Below, one piece after another: positions 1 through 7,457 of a stretch of 38,558 bases of DNA. Every line of letters begins with the position of its first letter. The stretch's first letter is position 1. A model generated the notes under the pieces. The model ran no database searches. It had not been told where the DNA came from and saw nothing but the letters and a program-made list of their open reading frames with translations. Position numbers and translations under genes: made by a program. The stretch is from contig DVFO01000025.1 of assembly GCA_018713215.1 (NCBI GenBank), forward strand, positions 1 through 38,558, written 5' to 3'. The stretch is from Enterenecus faecium (lineage in GTDB: Bacteria; Bacillota; Clostridia; Oscillospirales; Oscillospiraceae).

Positions 1-600
1 TAATACTACTCTGGGAGGAAAGGATTTGTCGTCCAGATTCAGGGCCTTCAGGCAGTCCTTCACCACCCGCAGGGAGTCGTCGGTGTCGTAGATGGTAAAG
101 GAGGAGGGGAAGCCCAGCCGCTCAATGTCCCGGCGCAGAATGCGCACGCAGGCGGAGTGGAAGGTGGAGGCCCAGATGTCCAGGGCCTGGGGGCCCAGCA
201 CCCGCTCCAGCCGGTCTTTCAGCTCTCCGGCGGCCTTGTTAGTGAAGGTGATGGCCAGAATGGTCCAGGGAGGGGCCGGGTCCAGTTCGCACAGCCGGGC
301 GGCGTACTCTTTTCCCTCTGGGGTGGGATGATCCACGTAGCCGCGCAGGAAGTTCAAGTCCTCCTCCGTGACCCACCCGGGCACCTCGGTGGAGTCGGAG
401 CCCCGGCCGTAGCGGATGAGGTTGGCCACCCGGTGGATGAGCACGGTGGTCTTGCCCGAGCCTGCCCCGGCCAGCAGCAGCAGCGGACCCTGGGTGGTGA
501 GCACGGCCTGGAGCTGCTCCGGGTTCAGGTTGGGGTAGTCCAGGGCGATGGCCGCCCGGCGCAGGGAGGCAAATTCCGAGCATTGTTTGTCAGTGAGCAT
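1..600 (-). CDS. pcrA: PcrA/UvrD-type DNA helicase, N-terminal part (runs off left edge)
   Basis: Superfamily 1 ATP-dependent 3'-5' DNA helicase for repair and plasmid replication. Only the first 200 residues are inside the window; PcrA proteins are usually 700-800 residues. The frame opens at an ATG at 600 and has no stop to base 1. Visible motifs are the Q-motif region LNPEQ (about residue 25), the Walker A GAGSGKTT (residues 45-52), motif Ia ITFTNKAAGELKDRL and motif Ib ASTFHSACVRILRR. About 45 residues separate motif I from Ia, a longer spacer than in Bacillus PcrA. The ribosome site is weak (AAGGAT). A promoter lies directly upstream. Rep-type or UvrD-type naming cannot be resolved without the C-terminus, but the family is clear. 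Confidence 0.93.
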   Translation of the reverse strand, partial: MLTDKQCSEFASLRRAAIALDYPNLNPEQLQAVLTTQGPLLLLAGAGSGKTTVLIHRVANLIRYGRGSDSTEVPGWVTEEDLNFLRGYVDHPTPEGKEYAARLCELDPAPPWTILAITFTNKAAGELKDRLERVLGPQALDIWASTFHSACVRILRRDIERLGFPSSFTIYDTDDSLRVVKDCLKALNLDDKSFPPRVVL

Positions 601-638
601 CTATATCAAATCCTTGTCGTAAAATCCAGCTATCTGTC

Positions 639-667
639 ATTATATCAGATGCCGGGGTCGGGGGCAA
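639..667 (-). promoter_or_regulatory. Promoter of the pcrA-type helicase gene
   Basis: On the minus strand TTGCCC (662-667) and TATAAT (639-644) are separated by 17 bases, a perfect -10 with a partial -35. It lies about 40 bases upstream of the helicase ATG and overlaps the 3' end of the LysR remnant. Confidence 0.7.
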
Positions 668-806
668 CTGTCACCGTCTGCTCCAAAATGGCCAGGAACC
701 GCCGCAGGGTCTGGCTGCGGTCCCCCCGCAGGTAGGACACCCCGAAGGAGAGGGGCGAGCAGCCCTCCACGGGGATGTAACACAGGTCGGGGGAGCGTAG
801 GGGCGG
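645..806 (-). pseudogene. LysR-type transcriptional regulator, C-terminal remnant
   Basis: The last ~50 codons of a LysR regulator: the peptide around PDLCYIPVEG, then PLSFGVSYLRGD, then TLRRFLAILEQ, ends at a TGA (645-647). This matches the end of the LysR effector-binding domain, with its closing beta strand and final helix. No DNA-binding helix-turn-helix or rest of the gene is present. Upstream of about 806 the same frame reads only the antisense of an ABC transporter gene, so the homology stops abruptly. The remnant has no start or ribosome site. It is a deletion or rearrangement relic, or one side of an assembly misjoin. The right boundary is approximate (about 800-812). Confidence 0.75.
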
Positions 807-1367
807 GAAGTCCGCTACGACGGCATCAACATCAACAAGATCAAAAAGGCGGACCTGCGCCGCTCCCTGGGCATCGTGCTCCAGGACACCCACCTGTTTA
901 CCGGCACGGTGATGGACAACATCCGCTACGGCAACATGGAGGCCAGCGACGAGGAGTGTATGGCCGCCGCCCGGCTGGCCAACGCCGATGGCTTCATCCG
1001 CCGTCTGCCTGACGGGTATGACACCATGCTCACCGGAGACGGGGCCAACCTGAGCCAGGGTCAGCGGCAGCTGCTGGCCATCGCCCGGGCCGCCGTGGCC
1101 GATCCGCCCGTGCTCATTCTGGACGAGGCCACCTCCTCCATCGACACCCGCACCGAGCGGCTGGTGCAGGACGGCATGGACGCTCTGATGACCGGGCGCA
1201 CCACCTTTGTCATTGCCCACCGCCTGTCCACCGTGCGCAACGCCGACTGCATCATGGTCATGGAGCAGGGCCGTATCATCGAGCGGGGCACCCATGACGA
1301 GCTCATCGAGAAGAAGGGCAAGTATTATCAGCTGTATACCGGGAATCTGGCAGAAGAGTCTGCCTGA
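801..1367 (+). pseudogene. ABC exporter ATPase domain, C-terminal remnant
   Basis: C-terminal half of the nucleotide-binding domain of a type I (MsbA/multidrug-like) ABC exporter. The reading frame enters after a TAG at 798 and the recognisable match begins at about VRYDGININ (810). It carries the Q-loop VLQDTHLF, the signature LSQGQRQ, the Walker B VLILDEATSSID and the H-loop IAHRLSTV, and stops at 1367. The transmembrane domain, Walker A and start are missing, so it cannot work as a transporter. A GTG at 876 could be called as a start, but it is internal to the domain and has no ribosome site. The break coincides with the break in the opposing LysR remnant. Confidence 0.85.
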
Positions 1368-1640
1368 TTCTCAGGACTTCGCTGTGGTGGATGGTCCTTC
1401 TCCGATTTCCTTGGCAGAAGCCAGCGCCCCAGTCGGGGACGCTCCGCTGGGCCCGATTTCTCCCCGATGAGAAATCGGGGAAAGAATCGCCAAAGGCGGG
1501 GCCTTCCCCCGCCTTGTGGAATCCACCCCGCGGTACTGGGAGGAAGGTGCACCTTCCTCTTTTCAGCCCTTAGCCCGGTGGGGTCACATAGATGGTTTGC
1601 TAGTTCTAGAGGTTGCACTTGCTTCTATGTTAGTATGCAC
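1368..1640. other. Gene-free stretch with three strong inverted repeats
   Basis: No convincing gene. Three perfect inverted repeats stand out: an 11-bp stem 1452-1462/1469-1479 with a 6-base loop, a 9-bp stem 1493-1501/1507-1515 with a 5-base loop, and an 18-base uninterrupted palindrome at 1541-1558. None has a T-run, so none looks like a standard terminator. The short reading frames here lack ribosome sites and recognisable content. Confidence 0.6.
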
Positions 1641-1830
1641 TTCTACCCCCAGGGCCTTACCCTGGTGAGCCGCTGTTCCCAGCTACCGGAAGCCTGACTC
1701 CCGGCGGCGGGAACGCCGCTTGGCCAGGGTAGGCCCGGAGGTGGAAACCGCCCGGCTGTAGGGCCAGCTGCCAAAGGTGGCCTGGTGTAGTGGCAGTGAC
1801 AGGCGCCACAGCAAGGGTCACGGGCCGAAC
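1640..1830 (+). ncRNA. Candidate structured RNA (unidentified family)
   Basis: No gene fits here, but the sequence folds into a set of nested and consecutive helices. A long-range stem pairs 1652-1665 with 1724-1736 (13 pairs, one bulged base). Inside it GCGGC/GCCGC (1704-1708/1715-1719) closes the loop GGGAAC, which is fully complementary to GTTCCC at 1675-1680, a possible pseudoknot. Three more hairpins follow: 1740-1744/1748-1752 (AAA loop), 1764-1772/1776-1785 (AAA loop) and 1790-1794/1805-1809. Several pairs are G-U on the plus strand and would be A-C mismatches on the minus strand, and the loops are A-rich, so the plus strand is the likely RNA. The look resembles HEARO/omega RNAs that occur as solitary copies, but I cannot confirm any family. 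Ends are approximate. Confidence 0.45.
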
Positions 1831-1900
1831 ACCAGCTTGACGCAGTTCCAACCTCGTACCCCAGGGAGGTCCTTAGGGGGGAACGCCCTAAGCGGGTTTT

Positions 1901-1928
1901 GGTTTCTTTTGCCCGCTCAAAAGAAACC
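1901..1928. repeat. 11-bp perfect inverted repeat, 6-base loop
   Basis: GGTTTCTTTTG (1901-1911) pairs with CAAAAGAAACC (1918-1928) around a CCCGCT loop. No T-run follows. It lies just downstream of the candidate RNA and may be its 3' boundary or a separate repeat. Nothing else is recognisable between 1830 and 2020. Confidence 0.55.
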
Positions 1929-2019
1929 CCCAGCGGGAAGCGTCCCCACCAGGCTGGAAGCCTGTACAAGACAAAAAAGAAAGAACAAGTTCATCAAGGC
2001 GGGACATATAAGAAATGCA

Positions 2020-2055
2020 AAAACGTGGGAGCACCTCAGGGTACTCCCACGTTTT
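2020..2055. terminator. Bidirectional terminator after rqcP
   Basis: A 12-bp stem, AAAACGTGGGAG (2020-2031) with CTCCCACGTTTT (2044-2055), is flanked by A/T runs on both sides. It lies 8 bases beyond the rqcP stop and ends the leftward PNP-to-rqcP operon. Confidence 0.85.
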
Positions 2056-2062
2056 TTGTCTT

Positions 2063-2302
2063 TTATAGTTGTTGATACATGGCGCTGGCATCCGCCTTGC
2101 CCACAATGTCGGCGGTGGACAGCACTTCCACCCGGATGGCCTTCTCGCCAAATTTCATCTCCAGGATGTCCCCCACCTTCACCTCGTAGGAGGCCTTTAC
2201 CACCCGGCCCCCCACGGTGATGCGGCCATTGTCACAGGCCTCATTGGCCACGGTGCGCCGCTTGATGAGCCGGGACACCTTCAACCACTTGTCAAGTCTC
2301 AT
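2063..2302 (-). CDS. rqcP: S4-domain RNA-binding protein RqcP (YabO/Hsp15 family)
   Basis: A 79-residue S4-domain protein. RqcP binds the large ribosomal subunit with RqcH and supports alanine tailing of stalled nascent chains in ribosome quality control. The S4 core is visible from RLDKWLKVSRLIKRR (residues 2-16) through DNGRITVGGRVVK to VKVGDILEMKFG, and almost the whole protein is this domain, as in Bacillus YabO. The start has a good AGGAGG site 7 bases upstream. It is the last gene of the leftward operon, 22 bases after HU. In Bacillus yabP, yabQ and divIC follow; here a terminator follows instead. Confidence 0.92.
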   Translation of the reverse strand: MRLDKWLKVSRLIKRRTVANEACDNGRITVGGRVVKASYEVKVGDILEMKFGEKAIRVEVLSTADIVGKADASAMYQQL

Positions 2303-2324
2303 AGAAATCCTCCTATGTTTCTCC

Positions 2325-2600
2325 TTATGCTCCGATGCTGTCCTTCAGTGCCTTGCCGGGCTTGAACACAGGGGTCTTGGATGCGGGGATGTTGATCTGC
2401 TCCTTGGTGTGGGGGTTGCGGCCAATGCGGGCGGCACGGCTCTTCACCTCAAAGGAGCCAAACCCCACCAGCTGCACCTTCTCCTCCTGGGCCAGGGCCT
2501 GGGTAATGGCCTCCAGGGCGGCGTTGAGGGCGGCCTCGGTGTCCTTCTTGGACAGCCCGGCCTTTTCAGCGGCGGCGTTGATGAGATCAGCTTTGTTCAT
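2325..2600 (-). CDS. hup: HU-family nucleoid protein
   Basis: A 91-residue histone-like DNA-bending protein of normal length for HU. The N-terminal dimerisation helices (MNKADLINAAAEKAGLSKKD) are followed by the beta-saddle signature GFGSFEVKSRAARIGRNP, the arm with the DNA-intercalating proline (INIPASK) and the C-terminal FKPGKALKD helix. It acts as a dimer on the chromosome. The ribosome site AGGAGG is well placed before the ATG at 2600. It lies between mazG and rqcP, an order common in Firmicutes, and is co-transcribed with them. Confidence 0.96.
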   Translation of the reverse strand: MNKADLINAAAEKAGLSKKDTEAALNAALEAITQALAQEEKVQLVGFGSFEVKSRAARIGRNPHTKEQINIPASKTPVFKPGKALKDSIGA

Positions 2601-2630
2601 GGTCGTTTGTTCCTCCTAATGGTCTACAAT

Positions 2631-3422
2631 TCAAGGCTGGTGCTTGATGGCGTTCCAGATGTCGTCCAGCTCGGTGAGGCTCATGTCCTCCATCTGCTTG
2701 CCCTGGGCGGTGACGGCCTCCTCCACCCGGCGGAACCGGGCGGCAAACTTGTCGCAGGCGGCCTGGAGGGCGTCCTCCGGGTCCACCTTCAAAAAGCGGG
2801 CCACATTCACAGCGGCAAAGAGCAGGTCCCCCAGCTCCTCGGCGGGGTCTCCGTGTCCGTTGATGGCCTCTTTCACCTCGTCCAGCTCCTCGGAGAGCTT
2901 GTCCACCGCGCCGTCCACGCTGTCCCAGTCGAAGCCCACCTTGGCGGCCTTCTTCTGCACCTTCTCCGCCCGCCACAGTGCGGGCAGGGAGCGGGCCACG
3001 GCGTCCACGGCGTCGGCCTGGGTGGCCTGGCCCTTCTCCTTCTTCTTTAGCTCCTCCCAGTTGGCCAAAATCTCCCCGGTGGAGGAGACGGTCACATCCC
3101 CAAACACGTGGGGGTGGCGGAAGATGAGCTTCTGGCACACGCCGTTGGCCACGTCGTCCAGATTGAAGCGGCCCTCCTCCTCCTCGATGGAGGTGTGGAA
3201 CACCACCTGGAGCAGCACGTCACCCAGCTCCTCCTGGAGGTGCTCGGTGGACTGCTGGTCAATGGCCTCGGCCACTTCGTAGGCCTCCTCCAGGAAGTTG
3301 CGGCGGATGGACTCATGGGTCTGCTGGGCGTCCCACTGGCAGCCGCCGGGAGCCCGCAGTACCTTTACAATGTCAACGAGATCTTGGACGTTGTACTTGT
3401 CCTTGAGAAAAAAATCTACCAT
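2631..3422 (-). CDS. mazG: Nucleoside triphosphate pyrophosphohydrolase MazG
   Basis: A 263-residue protein with two tandem MazG folds that hydrolyses (d)NTPs to NMP and pyrophosphate, sanitising aberrant nucleotides. The N-terminal repeat has the metal-binding motifs EEAYEVAEAI and EELGDVLLQVVFH; the C-terminal repeat has EELDEVKEAI and EELGDLLFAAVNVARFL. The characteristic GGCQWDAQQTHESI near residue 27 and the NWEELKKKEK linker are present. The start ATG at 3422 follows an AGGTGA site. The gene sits between a YabM-like flippase and HU/rqcP, the yabM-yabN-yabO arrangement of Bacillus. The Bacillus YabN N-terminal methylase domain is absent. Confidence 0.95.
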   Translation of the reverse strand: MVDFFLKDKYNVQDLVDIVKVLRAPGGCQWDAQQTHESIRRNFLEEAYEVAEAIDQQSTEHLQEELGDVLLQVVFHTSIEEEEGRFNLDDVANGVCQKLIFRHPHVFGDVTVSSTGEILANWEELKKKEKGQATQADAVDAVARSLPALWRAEKVQKKAAKVGFDWDSVDGAVDKLSEELDEVKEAINGHGDPAEELGDLLFAAVNVARFLKVDPEDALQAACDKFAARFRRVEEAVTAQGKQMEDMSLTELDDIWNAIKHQP

Positions 3423-3477
3423 ACTATCACCTACAATGCAAGAATTATTTCAAAATGGAACCTTTTTGCCGGGGAAG

Positions 3478-5133
3478 TTATTCGGCGGGGGTGATGCGCA
3501 GCAGGCGGCCAATCTTGTCGCCCTTGGGCATAAACTTCAAGTCCTGGGGAGAGATGGCCCGGAGCAGCACCACCAGCGCCAGGTACACCAGGCCGCCCAC
3601 ACCCACGGAGAAGAGGGTGCAAATGGCGTTGCCCGAGTTGCTCAGGGTTTTGGCGGCGGTCTGGAAGGCGGACATGCCACCCAGGACGGAGGAGGACAGA
3701 CCATAGCAGGCCCACACTGCCAGACCCATGACGACCGCAGACACCAGAGGCTTGCCGAAGGCTCGGGTCAGGCTCAGGGAGCGGGGGAGGGTGCGCTTGA
3801 TGATGATGAGGTCCAGCACGGCGATGATGGCAAAGCACACCAGGGTGCTCACGGGAGCGCCGTGGATGTTGATGTCCTTGTTGCCCACCAGAACGTAGTT
3901 GATGGGCAGCTTGAACAGGCACCCAATGATGGTGGTGACCATGGGGATGGTCACCAGGCGGTGGGCCTGCATGATGGCGTTGCACACCAGCATAAAGCAG
4001 ACAAAGATGACGGCGATGCCCAGCACGGACAGCATCCAACCGCCCAGCTCCACGTCGGTGGTGGGGTAGAGCAGCCGCATGATGGGCTCACTGAGCACGC
4101 ACAGACCCACGCCGGCGGGAATGGCCAGCAGGGCGGTGGTGCGCAGGGCGGTCTCGCTGATCTGGGCCCCCAGCTTCCGGTTCTTCACCGCCTGAGCCGC
4201 CGACACGGCGGGGATGATGGAGGCGGTGAGGGGCACCATGAAGGAAGAGGGCAGGTTGTACAGGGTGGCCGCCTGGTCAAAGACGCCCTTGAGGGAGCGG
4301 GCCTCCAGCTCGGTAAAACCGGCCCCGTCCTGGAGCCGCCCATAGATCATACTGGTGTCAATGAGGTTCACCAGACCGATCACCGAGGAGCCCAGGGTGA
4401 TGGGAATGGCCAGCTGGAGCAGGGTGCGGAAAATTTTCTTGGAGGACTCCGGTTTGTCCTGGCCCACCGGGGTGCTCCCATGGTGGGAGCGGAAGCAGAA
4501 GGCGGTGTACAGCATGCCCAGGGCGCAGCCCACAGACACGCCGAAGATGGCGCCAGCGGCGGCCACAGACTCATTGTTGGAGGATTTGAGCAGGAAATAG
4601 GCCAGGGTCAGGCCGATGACCAGCTTGCTCAGGGCCTCGATGATCTGGGACACGGCCGTGGGAGTCATGATGGAGTGGCCCTGGAAGTAGCCCCGCATGG
4701 CAGACAGAGGGCACAGGAAGAAAATGGCGGGGGCCAGGGCCCGGATGGAGTACCAGCTCCGGGAGTTGTTCATCAGGTTTGCCAACTGCTGGGGGAAGAA
4801 GAACATCAGGCAGAAGCTGATGGTGCCCAGGGCCAGGAAGGTGAGGAAGGCCACCCGGAAGGTCTTTTGCACCTGATTGTGACGGCCCAGAGCGTGGGCC
4901 TCCGAGATCATCTTGGACAGGGCCACCGGCAGACCGCCGGTGGAGACGGTGATGAGCAGGGAGTAGATGTAGTAGGCGGTGTTGAAGTCGGAGAACCCCG
5001 CCTCCCCCAGGATGTTGCCCAGGGGAATCTTGTACAGCGCTCCAATGAGCTTGACAATGACAATACCGGCGGCCAGAATGGCGGCGCCGCCAAAGAAGGT
5101 ATTATTTTTGTTTTTGGAAGTGGGATTTGACAT
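3478..5133 (-). CDS. MOP-superfamily lipid/polysaccharide flippase (YabM/SpoVB/MurJ-like)
   Basis: A 551-residue polytopic membrane protein, about 14 hydrophobic segments by eye, of the oligosaccharidyl-lipid flippase family. Family members move lipid-linked cell-wall or spore-cortex precursors across the membrane. The N-terminus (FFGGAAILAAGIVIVKLIGA, then IPLGNILGEAGFSDFNTAYY) is typical of SpoVB/YabM proteins. It is upstream of mazG, as YabM is in Bacillus. The start ATG at 5133 has a weak AAAGG site. It begins 30 bases after the deaminase gene and is probably co-transcribed. Whether it serves vegetative or sporulation peptidoglycan cannot be told from sequence. Confidence 0.88.
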   Translation of the reverse strand: MSNPTSKNKNNTFFGGAAILAAGIVIVKLIGALYKIPLGNILGEAGFSDFNTAYYIYSLLITVSTGGLPVALSKMISEAHALGRHNQVQKTFRVAFLTFLALGTISFCLMFFFPQQLANLMNNSRSWYSIRALAPAIFFLCPLSAMRGYFQGHSIMTPTAVSQIIEALSKLVIGLTLAYFLLKSSNNESVAAAGAIFGVSVGCALGMLYTAFCFRSHHGSTPVGQDKPESSKKIFRTLLQLAIPITLGSSVIGLVNLIDTSMIYGRLQDGAGFTELEARSLKGVFDQAATLYNLPSSFMVPLTASIIPAVSAAQAVKNRKLGAQISETALRTTALLAIPAGVGLCVLSEPIMRLLYPTTDVELGGWMLSVLGIAVIFVCFMLVCNAIMQAHRLVTIPMVTTIIGCLFKLPINYVLVGNKDINIHGAPVSTLVCFAIIAVLDLIIIKRTLPRSLSLTRAFGKPLVSAVVMGLAVWACYGLSSSVLGGMSAFQTAAKTLSNSGNAICTLFSVGVGGLVYLALVVLLRAISPQDLKFMPKGDKIGRLLRITPAE

Positions 5134-5163
5134 GATCTCAACCTTTCACCAAGAAGTCCAGGG

Positions 5164-6465
5164 TCAGTGGAAGAGGAGAGGGAGGGCATAGTCCCGGACC
5201 TCGGCCTGAATCCGCTCCACATCCAGCGTGTGGAAGGTACCGTTTTCATATATGATATTGCCCCGTGCCATATTCATCACCACATTGGAGCCGTGGGCGG
5301 CAAAGACCAGGTTTTCCACCACGTCATGGCAGGGGGTGAGGTTGGGGGCGGTGAAGTCCAACAGGATGAGGTCCGCCACCTTGCCCACGGCAATCTGGCC
5401 GGTGGGACGGCCCAGCGCCCGGGCACCCGCCACCGTGGCCATCTCCAGGGCCTGACGGGGGGTGACCACGCCGGGGGTGCAGCGCACCCCGCTGGGCAGC
5501 AGCGCTGCCAGCTTTAGATCGGCAAACAGATCGGCGCTGTTGTGGGAGGACATGCCGTCGGTGCCCAGGGCCACATTCACCCCCGCCTCCAGCATATCAG
5601 GGATGGGGGCAATGCCAGAGCCCAATTTCAGGTTGGAATAGGGGTTGTGGACGCAGGACACCCCTTTTTCCGCCATGATGGCCCAGTCTTCGGGAGTGGT
5701 GTACACACAGTGGGCGGCAATGCCGCCGTTGTCCCACACCCCGTACTGGTTCAGGGTCTGGATGGGGGTGAGACCGTGGCGGTCCAGGCTGGCCTGGTGC
5801 TCGCTGCGGGTCTCGGACACATGCACATGCATCCGCTGGTTATGGTCGTGGGCGAACTGGGCCATCCACTGCCACAGGGGGGCGGAGGAGGTGTACTCTC
5901 CGTGGATGGAGGCGTCTATAAGAATTTGCCCGTCTCCTGCCCCGTGGAACTCCTCGGTGAGGGCCCGCTGGGCCACGCAGTCCCCGCAGGTGTCGGGGTT
6001 AAAGTCGGCCGGGTCGCCAAAATACACCCCGCCACAGGACAGATTGGCGCTGATGCCGGAGTTCAAAATCTCCTGGGCGATGGTGGAGGTGAACATGTAC
6101 ATATCCGCCACGCAGGTGACGCCGGAGGCGATCATTTCCGCCAGGCCCAGCCCTGCCCCGGCGGACACCGCCCGGGGGTCCAGCTTGCCCTCGGCGGGGA
6201 AGATGTAGTCGTGCAGCCAGGTCTGCAAGTCGCAGCCTCCGCCGTACCCCCGCATGAGGGTCATGGGCAGATGGGTGTGGGCGTTAATGAGGCCGGGCAT
6301 CATCACCTTGCCCGAGCAGTCCACCACCCGGTCAAAGTCGCCCTGGGGGCGGTCCGTGCCCACATAGGTGATGGAGGTGCCCTCCGCCTGGACATAGCCG
6401 TTTTTGAGAATGGTCCCCGCCTCGTCCATCAAAACGGCGGTGACGTTGGTAAATAGTACGGACAT
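5164..6465 (-). CDS. mtaD: 5-methylthioadenosine / S-adenosylhomocysteine deaminase
   Basis: A 433-residue amidohydrolase that deaminates MTA, SAH or related adenosine derivatives to the inosine forms. The N-terminal metal site is NAHTHLPMTL (His63, His65). The rest of the signature follows: MHVHVSETRSEH, AAHCVY, the HNPYSNLKLGSGIAP loop and the GTDGMSSHNS metal aspartate. I chose the ATG at 6465 (MSVLFTNV) rather than one further upstream because AAGGAGG precedes it and overlaps the TAA of the upstream phosphorylase gene. Pairing with a purine nucleoside phosphorylase suggests a salvage route in which the inosine product is cleaved phosphorolytically. Other adenosine-type substrates remain possible. 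Confidence 0.88.
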   Translation of the reverse strand: MSVLFTNVTAVLMDEAGTILKNGYVQAEGTSITYVGTDRPQGDFDRVVDCSGKVMMPGLINAHTHLPMTLMRGYGGGCDLQTWLHDYIFPAEGKLDPRAVSAGAGLGLAEMIASGVTCVADMYMFTSTIAQEILNSGISANLSCGGVYFGDPADFNPDTCGDCVAQRALTEEFHGAGDGQILIDASIHGEYTSSAPLWQWMAQFAHDHNQRMHVHVSETRSEHQASLDRHGLTPIQTLNQYGVWDNGGIAAHCVYTTPEDWAIMAEKGVSCVHNPYSNLKLGSGIAPIPDMLEAGVNVALGTDGMSSHNSADLFADLKLAALLPSGVRCTPGVVTPRQALEMATVAGARALGRPTGQIAVGKVADLILLDFTAPNLTPCHDVVENLVFAAHGSNVVMNMARGNIIYENGTFHTLDVERIQAEVRDYALPLLFH

Positions 6466-6475
6466 AGTTTCCTCC

Positions 6476-7300
6476 TTATAACTGGGCCAGACAGCCCAGG
6501 ACCAGGGGCACAAATCGGTGCCGGGCGGCTTTTCCCGCCTCCAGCACTTCCTCTTCGCTCAAGGGCTTGGGCAGCATCCCGGCGGCCATGTTGGACAGCA
6601 GCGAGAAGCCCAGCACCTCCATGCCACAGTGGGCGGCCACGATGACCTCGGGGGCGGTGGACATGCCCACCGCATCCCCGCCCAGGGTCCGGATGGCCCG
6701 AATCTCGGCGGGGGTCTCATACTGGGGCCCGAAGCTGTAATAGTATACCCCTTCCCGCAGAGGAGTACCCAGCCCCTGTGCCACCTGGCGGGCCACCGCT
6801 TGCAGCCGGGGGGTGTATAAATGGGAGGCGTCGGGGAAGCGCACTCCAAATTCCGGGAGGTTCTCCCCCCGCAGCGGGGACTCCCCGCCCAGCTTGATCT
6901 GGTCGGTGAGGAGCATGATGTCCCCGGCGTTCCAGTCTGGGCGGACGCACCCGGCGGCGTTGGTCACCAGCAGGGTGTCGCACCCCAACAGCCGCAGCAC
7001 CCGCACCCCGTAGGCCACATCCTCGTAGGAGTACCCCTCGTAGTGGTGCACCCGGCCCTGCATCACCGCCACGGGCTTGCCTGCCAAGGTGCCAAAGACC
7101 AACTGCCCCACATGTCCGGGGGCAGTGGAGCGGGGAAAGTGGGGAATGGAGGCGTAGGGCACCGCCACGGCGTCTGCTACCTCCTGGGCCAGATCCCCCA
7201 GGCCGGAGCCTAGAATCAGGGCCACTTTGGGGACAAATTCCCCCAGCTGAGCCCTCAGATAGGCGGCGCTTTCCTGATAATGGGAATACGGATGGGACAT
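6476..7300 (-). CDS. Purine nucleoside phosphorylase (trimeric, class I)
   Basis: A 274-residue PNP of the inosine/guanosine type, converting a purine nucleoside and phosphate to base and ribose-1-phosphate. Family features include the phosphate loop LILGSGLGDLAQEV near residue 24, the FPRSTAPGHVGQLVFG loop, GRVHHYEGY, TNAAGCVRPDWNAGDIMLL, and GDAVGMSTAPEVIVA at the purine pocket. The ATG at 7300 has AGGAGGG 7 bases upstream; an upstream in-frame start would add about 30 unrelated residues. It is the first gene of the leftward operon and its stop overlaps the ribosome site of mtaD. Confidence 0.93.
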   Translation of the reverse strand: MSHPYSHYQESAAYLRAQLGEFVPKVALILGSGLGDLAQEVADAVAVPYASIPHFPRSTAPGHVGQLVFGTLAGKPVAVMQGRVHHYEGYSYEDVAYGVRVLRLLGCDTLLVTNAAGCVRPDWNAGDIMLLTDQIKLGGESPLRGENLPEFGVRFPDASHLYTPRLQAVARQVAQGLGTPLREGVYYYSFGPQYETPAEIRAIRTLGGDAVGMSTAPEVIVAAHCGMEVLGFSLLSNMAAGMLPKPLSEEEVLEAGKAARHRFVPLVLGCLAQL

Positions 7301-7349
7301 AGGCTTCCCTCCTGACAAAATCTTCGGAAATATGAGAGCATTACAAGAT

Positions 7350-7378
7350 AGTTTACACCATATGACCAGGAAAATCAA
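7350..7378 (-). promoter_or_regulatory. Promoter of the PNP-to-rqcP operon
   Basis: Minus-strand TTGATT (7373-7378) and TAAACT (7350-7355) with a 17-base spacer, 50 bases upstream of the PNP start. It is the only plausible sigma-A site found in this intergenic region for the leftward genes. Confidence 0.55.
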
Positions 7379-7395
7379 TCCTGACCCCGGCCGCA

Positions 7396-7424
7396 TTGGC
7401 AGGGGAGGGGAAATGTGCTATCAT
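7396..7424 (+). promoter_or_regulatory. Promoter of the DUF3842 gene
   Basis: TTGGCA (7396-7401), a 17-base spacer, then TATCAT (7419-7424), about 34 bases before the ATG. It is divergent from the PNP promoter, with the two -35 boxes about 18 bases apart. Confidence 0.6.
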
Positions 7425-7457
7425 ATATAAACACAGATCCAATGAGGAGGAGACGAC

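Noticed and set aside
876..1367. An intact 163-residue ABC ATPase gene starting at GTG 876
   Set aside because: The GTG is inside the conserved Q-loop region, has no ribosome site, and homology continues upstream to about 810; it is a remnant.
3298..5130. A 610-residue plus-strand reading frame opposite the flippase gene
   Set aside because: Low-complexity His/Gly/Gln-rich translation caused by GC-rich third positions on the other strand; the flippase frame has clear family motifs.
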